DNA of 51,485 nucleotides from Perkinsus chesapeaki. Lineage: Eukaryota > Perkinsozoa > Perkinsida > Perkinsidae. The stretch is taken from contig JAAPAO010000219.1 in NCBI GenBank assembly GCA_013115145.1, positions 1 through 51,485 on the forward strand, written 5' to 3'. Position 1 is the stretch's first letter. Each line of letters begins with the position of its first letter. This document shows, one piece after another, positions 43,842-51,485 of this stretch. Below the pieces are notes generated by a model. The model saw only the letters and a program-made list of their open reading frames with translations. It ran no database searches and was not told the DNA's origin. The translations under genes and the position numbers were made by a program.

Positions 43842-44452
43842 GCATGTCGAATCTGATGGTAGCACATCCATTGTTCCAGACAAGTGCCGCGTTTGTGGCG
43901 ATGGAAGATACTTCGACCGTTACTGAGCCTCTGTATAACAGCTGGATTATCCAACTTAACAATGAAAAATGTACCCAACTTGGATACATTTTGTATTGTT
44001 AAGGAACTGCTGCCAGCAGTCTGCTGGTTGGATGCGTCCGTGCTACTGCTACTTGATGCGACGTAACGTGCTACTGTAACGGATAGTAGCACTATTCGGA
44101 AATGAATAGTGCAGATAGTGAAACAACATATGCACGTCAATATACAATGGGATTTCGTGTATAAAACCTCATCAGTATGTGCAACGCTCCCGGAGGAAGG
44201 GGTTCACTCGCCAGGCCCAGGGAGACCCAGATTGATTCAGTCTGTAGCATCTAACCTATGCAGGTGATGTTCGATGCCTCATCGTACCTAAGGTATGGTA
44301 CCTTCTCTAACTATCGCATTTACGGAGTTCATTAGTAAGGGCTCACCTTAGCCACACGAACCTTGGATTTACTGGGTGCTAGAGTTAGGCCCCAAGAGCC
44401 TGGCTGTCGGGTTCTATCGTCACGTCTCTGAGTGGTTTGTTTTGAAACTACA

Positions 44453-44490
44453 CTGAGTAGTGTAGTGTAAGTGTACTACACTTCACTCAG
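44453..44490. repeat. Imperfect hairpin in copy A
   Basis: CTGAGTAGTGTAGT is followed after a short loop by ACTACACTTCACTCAG, which pairs with it apart from a two-base bulge. The matching place in copy B has lost the left arm. Confidence 0.6.
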
Positions 44491-44580
44491 CGAATCTGAA
44501 TCCTCGGATGTGCAATGAGAGAATGACAAAGGAGGACATCCACACAGCTTTTTTTCCACCTTTTCGTGAATTTCGGGACT

Positions 44581-45833
44581 TGAAGCAAACGTTCATGTGT
44601 TGCGGAAGCTTGTGCGATAGTATTACTGTTCCAGTACGCTTTTTTTTATAGAAAACTTGTACTATGCGTTGAACTAACCGAATTTATGCCTCAAATAGCC
44701 GACTAACAGACCTCTGATAGCAAAATCGTATGTTCAACTTCTTGGGCTAAGTCGCTGATGGTTAACGGAATGAGTACGCGAGTGTAGTGTTTGTGAAATC
44801 CCGACAAAACTGGCGGGGAGACAATTGACATGAGCATGACCAACACAACACACAAGGGATACGCTAAAATTGTGTCACCTGAAGAATAAGGTTATGGCAC
44901 ACTCTACGATAAACCAGAGCCATTTCTTTCCAAAGCGGCTTATTCGCACGGCTCGTACCGAGCTGAACGAACAACGCCGGGAATATGTCTTCGGTTTTCG
45001 GCATAGAGTCCTGAGTACGGCAATGCTCTTGATGGTAACTGGGTACCATACCATAGTGCTGGCCGATTCGCAAGTCGAGAGTCGAGTAATGTCCGCCTGC
45101 CTATCAGACTTGCCATATAATGGCATTATCTCTGTACCAAGTAACTATCAAGTGCATGGTAACCGAATCCCGACCCGATCACATGATGTGATCTACATCA
45201 AGATTATCCGGTAGGATGATAATCGGTCTTCGGGTTTCAGGTTGCTCCTGCAAACCCCGAATTCGATGGGATTTTACACAACCTGGAGGATCAGTTTCTG
45301 ACTTCAATTATTTTTCATTGTAGCGTCTTTTTAGGAACATCCGAATGATATATCCATACTCCTTCGGGAGCTTATGCTGTAGTCTGTAATGTGAGTCTCC
45401 TCATCCCAAGTACGGCTGCTTATATATAAGCTATTTCAACACAAAAGCGCGTGGGTCAATGAATGAAGACAGACACATCATTCATATAATATAAATAGAG
45501 ACAGACAATGAATAAAACTTGTTTCACCGAGCCAGTCTTCACCAGAGCTCCTGTAGAAGTGGTGACAGTATACCACTGGCAACAACTAATTGAATTCTGC
45601 CAGAGATTCATGTCAACAACGAGTCTGTGGACTTCGCACAACGTGGAGCACGACGAGCGAAACACAGTGTCCCGATTGGGGAGTCCACATGATGGGTCGT
45701 ACATCACAGCTGCTGCTTCTCATCCTTGTAACAGCCGAGTGTTGTTGAAAGGAAATCCGAATGATGTCTAGCATCGTAGGTGAGCAGAGAACACTTGCTG
45801 GTATAAGTATTGACATAAAAGGTGACTGCGGTT
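44581..45833. other. No supported gene
   Basis: Two plus-strand frames (44870-45214, 114 codons, and 45508-45771, 87 codons from an ATG) are open but have no motif, and long frames overlap them on the other strand. I see no repeat or RNA gene. This is the spacer between duplication copy A and the protease gene. Confidence 0.4.
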
Positions 45834-47134
45834 CTAGTTGGGCAGCTGGGCTATCCCGACTCGACCTTCTTCAAGTTGGAACTCTAAGTAGTTGTTGATT
45901 ATTGCCTGGCCAGACAATGCCCACAAGCGGCTCTTACCTCCCTTAAAACCCAAACCACATTCTCTCCCAATTACACGAACATAGTTAGCATGGGTAAGAC
46001 TTATATAGACGACTTCTTTGTCACCGAGTCCGAATGTTATTGGTGGCATGATGTCCCGGTATGCACAAGGAAACATCCACATTTCCAGCCTGGGCTGCCA
46101 TCTGAAAGTGACGCTGGGGCTTGCTTCCGAAGCTTCTTTCATGATATTCCCAATCAATTTGGTGAAACGCTTGTTCGACTGGGGGACGAGTATCGTATTC
46201 CGTCCAGTGTCGATTAACAGATCTTGCTTGATTCCAGCCTTGGAAGGTCCACCGCCGACTTGCAGACTATTTAACATGACAATATATTCACGTCGACTCT
46301 TGAGCTTCACATAATGCAATGGATGCTGATAAACGCGAGGGTCGCCACCACCTATCAGAAGTTCACCAGAGATCCCTTGTCCGCGCTGGGCTAGATACAC
46401 TGCGAATGCCTTAGCTCCGATCGGCTTCGGAGACATCCTCATGAGCTGCTTCAGTAGTGATTTAATACGGGTTCTTGAGTGTGAGGCAAGGCCAAGCAGG
46501 TTGAAGGGTGTATCAACAGCTGGAGGTGGGTCTTGATTCATAACCAGGGAGAACTTCAAATCGGGAATGTCCTTATCACCAAGTTTGATTGTATCGTTGA
46601 AGTCGAAGACTTGAACGGCAGTGCATCGCCGAATTCAATCACGTCTTTCCGACGTGGTTGGCACGGCTCCGGGCATGTGTAGCATCCGAAGGGGAAATTT
46701 CTACATGCCCCGCGGCCAAGCTGTCTCTCATACCAATTGTCCCAAACGAACATGGTACTCGATGAGCCCGTATCCACTATAGCCCACAAAGCCGTTCCCC
46801 TAATGTTGAGCTGAGTGAATATACTGTAACCATACTGCGGCATAATCTTGAACGTGATGTCAAGACGGAGCACTTGAGAGGCTGTCATTGGGATAGCTGT
46901 CGAACATAGGATGACCAGCAGCTGAAGAAATGGAAGGTAAGGCCGGGAGGCTACCGCCTGGATCTTAGGGGATTGAAGACCTGCTGGAGAACACCTTACA
47001 CCAGTACCACTTGGCGAGAATCCTCGGCTGATAGCGGACTTTTCCTGGCTCGCTAACCCGGCAGCTTGTAGCAGTTTCTTGGCAATACGAGCCGCCCACG
47101 TTACTCTTATACCATACTTCGATAGATGGAGCAT
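45834..47134 (-). CDS. Pepsin-like aspartic protease with a one-base frameshift
   Basis: The first frame (47134-46556) has a possible signal or anchor helix (PFLQLLVILCSTAI, residues 68-81), then the first catalytic motif AIVDTGSSS (D121), a Cys-rich flap region and VIEFGD at 165-170. Homology then continues in the next frame (GT or TAVQVFDF, IKLGDKDIPDL), which runs to the end at 45834. It includes PFNLLGLASHS, LLIGGGDPRVY, the second catalytic motif LLIDTG (Asp codon 46211-46209), WMFPCAY and PPITFGLG. The switch falls at about 46622-46625 and looks like one missing base, not an intron. Both catalytic Asp remain. If real, the lesion kills the enzyme; if a sequencing error, the gene is a whole family A1 protease. 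Its relative at 541-1335 is clearly dead. Confidence 0.85.
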
Positions 47135-48625
47135 GATGGAATAACGGGTTAATGTGTTCTACAAAGTCCAATGGCCCTTGATGGTCTCAGCGGAGAACAA
47201 GCGCTTCTGGGCGGTAGGAGGCTCCTATTAGGAGCCGCTCCCTATCTGCCATTACTGCCTCGTCTTTGCACCGAGGGGTTGGTCCGCCCCACAGAGTTTT
47301 GGAATTATTCTGTTCAGTTGTCACGCGATACTCGCAGCATTCGAGCATAGAACCGGCGTTGAAAGGGAGAGCAACTCGCCACAGCGGGATATTACGGGAT
47401 TATTTATGCATTACTCTACTACCCGAGATGGAGGTGATGGAGGCGCTTCGGGCGCGAGGCCTTCTCTGGGATAAGAGCTTAGTAGTGGCTGCAATTTTTC
47501 CACGCGTCATGTCATACATTAGTGTCCGTGTGAGGTCGACAGTTAGCAGCTTGGAGCATCATGGCTGCGGGGGCAATTCCGGCAAGGAATGCTGCTGTGT
47601 CGACTAAGATACCGCAAGTGGCGCGTGGCACACCAGTGGTGAGACGTCACGCCCGATCAACGAATAGTTACCATGTGCATATGCCATAGAAACGAACCCC
47701 GTCGAGTTGCTGATAATGGACGAGAGTGATGAACGATTCATTACCCTCCTTGGACTGTGTTGAGTCAACACTGTCGACGCAGCACTGTGGAATGAGAAAC
47801 CTTGTGAACTGTCTAAAGAGAGCGTCGCCAACCTTGTACTCTGTATACAGGCGCGACGCAGGATGGCCGTTTTCGCAATCAAATCTTGCAAGTAAGGTTC
47901 TTCTCCCGCCGCCGGTAGGCGGACTGCTGACTTAGACAGTGCCTCATTACCCTGCTATCGACATCTTGATGATATAAATATCACGTTGTCGATAATTGCG
48001 CAGTCGCTCCACGCAAGTTGCGCGACGCAGGATAAGGTGGATTAGGGATGTGGCTCTCATCGTGAAGGGCGCGTTTTTTTAGGTAGTGCGTCACGGTAGG
48101 CGAAATCAGACAAGAAAAGGCAACAAATACAGCTGATAATTCCGAGATCGAGATTGTGGACTGAACAAGAAGTTGGATGTGTGAGCATCTCAAACCATGA
48201 CGTCTGCACTGAATGAAGCTCGATAAGTTGAGATGAGAGCCTCGCAGTTCGATGGCTTGGTTAGCTCGCTACATCCTTAGATTTGCTTTTAGTCGACCCA
48301 TGAACTCCGCTATTGCATAACACTCACTACAGTGTCACTTTGCGGTCACTGCCGGCGAGCGAGAGAGACACTGGTAATGTCATAAGCTCGATTATTCGAG
48401 GATGGAACTCTCATCGTTCCTGCCGGACAAGACAACGGCAGCGAAGCTTCATCAGCACTTTCGCCTATAAAACCGAGAGACTATAGGAAAGCCGTGGTTC
48501 GTGGCTTAAGAAAAGTCTCCGTCAACTGATGCGTTTGCCGCGGACAGTAACTGGAGAAGAATTTGTAGCAGCATGTATTTCTTCCGGTCCCTCGAGCCTG
48601 CGGACTCATTCGTGGTCAACATGCG
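47135..48625. other. No supported gene
   Basis: A plus-strand frame at 47266-47607 includes EVMEALRARGLLWDKSLVV and a possible GTGAGG donor, but I cannot connect it to anything. Otherwise nothing stands out before duplication copy B begins. Confidence 0.35.
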
Positions 48626-48994
48626 ACTATGCTGAATCCTAAGCTTCTTGTGTTGTTCAACCTCCATCTTCCATCGACTTGTGGATTTGACTAGCAGCTA
48701 GGAATGCTACACGTGCGAAAAGAGATCTAATTGATTCTGAGGTTCACGCCAGCCAGTTACACACGATATAATAACTCAATCACACAAACCATTACGATCA
48801 AACCATCCGTGCTTAAGGTACGCAGCTGCCATCAGACCGAGACATTAGCTGTTCGAGTATGCAGACGGACCACGACTCAGGCCATCCAACACATGCTAAT
48901 CATTCGGACTCAATCGAAGTGAGCATCGTAATCACAGCGTAAGGGTTTCCACGTGTAGCAGATGATCTATCCGAGCGAAGTAACCGTTAATGGT

Positions 48995-50886
48995 ATGATG
49001 AAGCCTATTTTCCGCCTGAGTGAAAAAGAACCGCTAAAGGACTTGATGAAAGTTTTTACAACGCTGCAAGAACACAGGTAACCATTCGGTGCATCGGATA
49101 AGTCAGCGCAGCTCCGTCGTCTTGCGTCGGACTCATTTCGGAACGAATTCTTACACTGTCCTCCTTCGAAAAGATTAGGTTTGAAACCCTGTCATAATGA
49201 ATAATATAAGACTTTTCCTGTGATGCCAGTAGCAAGAATTGATTTAGGATAATATGTTATAAACTCGATGTAGACAAGACTCTGTCGTCAGGCGGTGTGA
49301 AGCAAAGGCTCTCCTGCAGCAACTGCTGATGGTTGTTAATGAAGCGAGAGTGCCATATCATATAGTATATGACATATACTATCAGTGCAGTCTCGTAAGC
49401 ATCGAGCAGTTGCGACCGAAATTGAGCGTTTCGATGCTTACGTAAGCTGCATAATGCAGCACGTCCCTAGTAGGGAAGAAGAACAGGAGAATACTAACCG
49501 CGTGAAACAAGTGGAGAAAGTTCATGAACTTCTACGCCGCAAATTGGCAGAGGCCGAGGAAAGCCTATCCCAAGATGACAAGCAAGTTCATGAAGGCAGT
49601 TTCTATTACAATTTGCAATCCATCGCAAAGTGTGGGAGTAAGCGCTTCTTCGGGCACAATAACGGTTTGGGTCGGCTCCGCAGCCAGAAAAAATCTCGCT
49701 CGCCGAATTGGGTGACGAAACTGTCATGGTATTATTGAATTTATTTTTAACTGTTACCATCAAGCCATCTTCCAAGTTTGAAAGTTGAGGTTCCATGCTA
49801 TAAGTCGTAAGATTAAAAAGCTATACCGAAAAAACGAATTTGCATAACGGCTTGGTTCGCACTGTATAGATTCTCCAAATCAACCGCTTATTGCACGAGA
49901 TGGGCGCTGCTGATGAAAAGCTGCGCGAGGCAGTACAATTTGGCAACAAGAAGAGAGCAGCATGGGTTAGACAGGAAGAAATTTAGCAAGAAGAGCAGGA
50001 TGCTAAAGTTAAAGTAGGCTTCATTCAAGTAAACAGTGTGCAAGACGTTACTTGTTTAGGCATAGGCCGAAATATTGGAAATCGAGAGGAATTGGCTTTC
50101 GAATATTGACGGACTTGCAAGGCTCCGATTCCAGGCATTGGCTTTGGAGTGAACCGCTCTCTGTGCCAATGACCCCACTCCGGCTGGAATTTACCCCCAA
50201 AACGTTACCCGTTGCGAAACTCTTCAGGAGTTACTCCTGTTTCGGCCAGTGATGCACATTTCCCGTTTAAAAAGCACCGCCTACCTGCAATTGCTGCCAA
50301 GGTCTCTAATGTGTGACGTCGTAATCCTGAGTGAAGAGAGAAATCACGGCAAATGGCAGAAACGAAAAATAAGGAATGGATAAAACTGAATGAGCGATTA
50401 TTGCCCGGAATCAAGAGTGAGCACTCAAGACAATTGCTCGGTCATTCGGCGCGAACTGTATACGTTAGATCATAATGTGCACTCATAAAGCACTTTACAA
50501 AGTCCATATATGCGGCTTACACTTAACTCGTATCGAATGTAACCCCAGCAATCAATAAACTCAGACGTATTTTGGCAACTTGGAGAACTCGACTTTCAAT
50601 AGGCTCACTAGCATACCATACACACGAGCTGATGAGCGTTAAGTCCGAGCTCGAAGCATCTTTTTCGACATCCAAGAGATGAATGAGCTGGACGCATCTA
50701 AGCGACGCATACAACAACAGGTGAGAAATAATACGTTGTAAGCTTCGCCATGAGCCATTCCGATGCACTGTCTCGAACAATCTGCATCGGATGCAGATTG
50801 TTCGAGCAGAGGGCAGGTTCATTGCTTTACAGGAAAGATATGAACGAGAGAAGGAACGAAAGAGGGCGCCACCTTGCAATAGCTGA
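48995..50886 (+). pseudogene. Coiled-coil protein gene, copy B, decaying
   Basis: The exons match copy A: MMKPIFRLSEKEPLK at 48995 ending AG-GTAACC, then EAKALLQQLLMVVNE, HRAVATEIERFDAY, EKVHELLRRKLAEAEESLS and HEMGAADEKLREAV. In the last of these, TAG at 49984-49986 replaces the tyrosine codon of copy A. The donor after LLMVVNE reads GCGAGA where copy A has GTGAGA. The exon matching NELDASKRR has lost bases and is out of frame with its start. The final exon (IALQERYEREKERK) is still open to TGA at 50884-50886. These changes together point to a pseudogene, although GC donors can splice. Confidence 0.7.
50772..50806. repeat. Perfect 17-bp inverted repeat with a 1-base centre
   Basis: CTCGAACAATCTGCATC (50772-50788), one G, then its exact reverse complement (50790-50806). 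Copy A has only the right arm, so the left arm was added in copy B. Confidence 0.97.
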
Positions 50887-51485
50887 GCATGTTCACTCTC
50901 CACGCCTCCAGGCCCGGAGGATAAACAGATTGTTTCAGCTTGAAGTGTCTAGCCTATGCAGGTGCTGCTCGATGCATTTCGGTTATCGCAGTAATGGTGA
51001 TTTTTTTCTAATTATCAAATTTACGGAGCTCATTAGGAAGGGTTCACCCTAGCCACACGAACCATGGATTCCGCGGATGCTATAATTAGGTCCCGATAAC
51101 CTGACTGTCGGGTCGTCTCGTTATGTCTCTGATTTGTTTTAAATTACTACTATAACACTATACTCCACTCAGTGAATCTGAATCCTCGAATGTTGCAGTG
51201 AGAGAATGACAAGGGCGGACATTCACACACATTTCTTTCCATCTTCTCGTAAAACACAAATAATGAAATAAGAGATTCACGTTGCCGGTCAAAGTATTAG
51301 CGACTCAATAAAGAAGAATATAGACGATGCAGATCCTCCTTCACGCTGGCTGAATACCGAGCATTACATCCTCCATAATTTTGTCACTATGCTGTATATA
51401 ATGTAGACACCCGTTGTAGATGCATGACGTTTGTATATCTGTGATACTTCGCTTCGCTCATGCGAGCGCGGTTTCATTTCCGTTT

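Larger units (their letters stand above)
41712..44580 (+). repeat. Segmental duplication, copy A
   Basis: This segment aligns in the same orientation with 48626-51260, about 6.9 kb away. Identity is high but uneven: stretches of 30-40 identical bases (for example around 42640 and 49400) alternate with indels. It covers the coiled-coil gene and about 0.7 kb of noncoding sequence on its right. Limits are estimates. Confidence 0.9.
48626..51260 (+). repeat. Segmental duplication, copy B
   Basis: Direct repeat of 41712-44580. It lacks several short blocks of copy A and carries a private 17-bp inverted insertion at 50772-50806. The right edge is close to the window end; 51261-51485 shows nothing I can name. 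Confidence 0.9.

Noticed and set aside
1-51485. Search for a dinoflagellate or perkinsid spliced-leader gene
   Set aside because: I did not see a copy of the spliced-leader core on either strand when reading, so trans-splicing cannot be argued from this window.

Overview
The window is eukaryotic nuclear DNA. Coding frames are broken by GT-AG introns, several of them only about 40 to 50 nt long. TAA, TAG and TGA all end reading frames under the standard code, and there are no operons or bacterial ribosome-binding sites. A centriole/flagellum-type CFAP20-WD40 protein, multi-pass membrane proteins with a TIR-like motif, a pepsin-like protease family and a bespoke LTR retrotransposon suggest a flagellated alveolate protist. 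My best guess is a perkinsid; that is inference from gene content and style, not a database match.

Layout. 1-1335: a 31-bp tandem repeat, then a dead copy of an aspartic protease gene (+). 2028-6594: an intron-rich minus-strand kelch gene, with signal-peptide, membrane and cysteine-rich exons upstream that may belong to it. 7171-8646: an intact 491-codon multi-pass protein whose TIR-like domain is split by membrane helices (-). 8.7-11.6 kb: no secure gene. 11600-13580: a complete five-exon gene for a solo RRM protein like the RRM of cyclophilin E (-), head to head with a small hypothetical gene starting at 13776 (+). 16319-16483: a hAT-type MITE with a perfect 8-bp target duplication.

17100-38235 is one large + strand gene for a WDR90/POC16-like protein: an N-terminal CFAP20/DUF667 domain followed by many WD40 repeats. 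I rebuilt most exons by eye, and nearly all reading phases agree across introns. Its long introns carry private tandem repeats (36 and 48 bp), and one intron holds a complete, apparently young LTR retrotransposon in antisense (23999-30550). The element has near-identical 194-bp LTRs, an intact gag and an intact pol. A textbook A-AAA-AAC frameshift site, with a possible stem-loop at the right spacing, joins gag to pol, and pol ends in a Tudor-like domain. This is the most informative system in the window.

38.3-41.5 kb holds further intron-rich + strand exons of unknown function, one pair EF-hand-like. 41.7-44.6 kb and 48.6-51.3 kb are diverged copies of one segment carrying a coiled-coil gene; the second copy is decaying. 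Between them, at 45834-47134 (-), lies a second aspartic protease gene with both catalytic motifs but a one-base frameshift. It is the relative of the dead copy at the left end.

Exon boundaries were placed by eye from splice signals, reading phase and family resemblance. Stretches where I could not place exons are stated as such.
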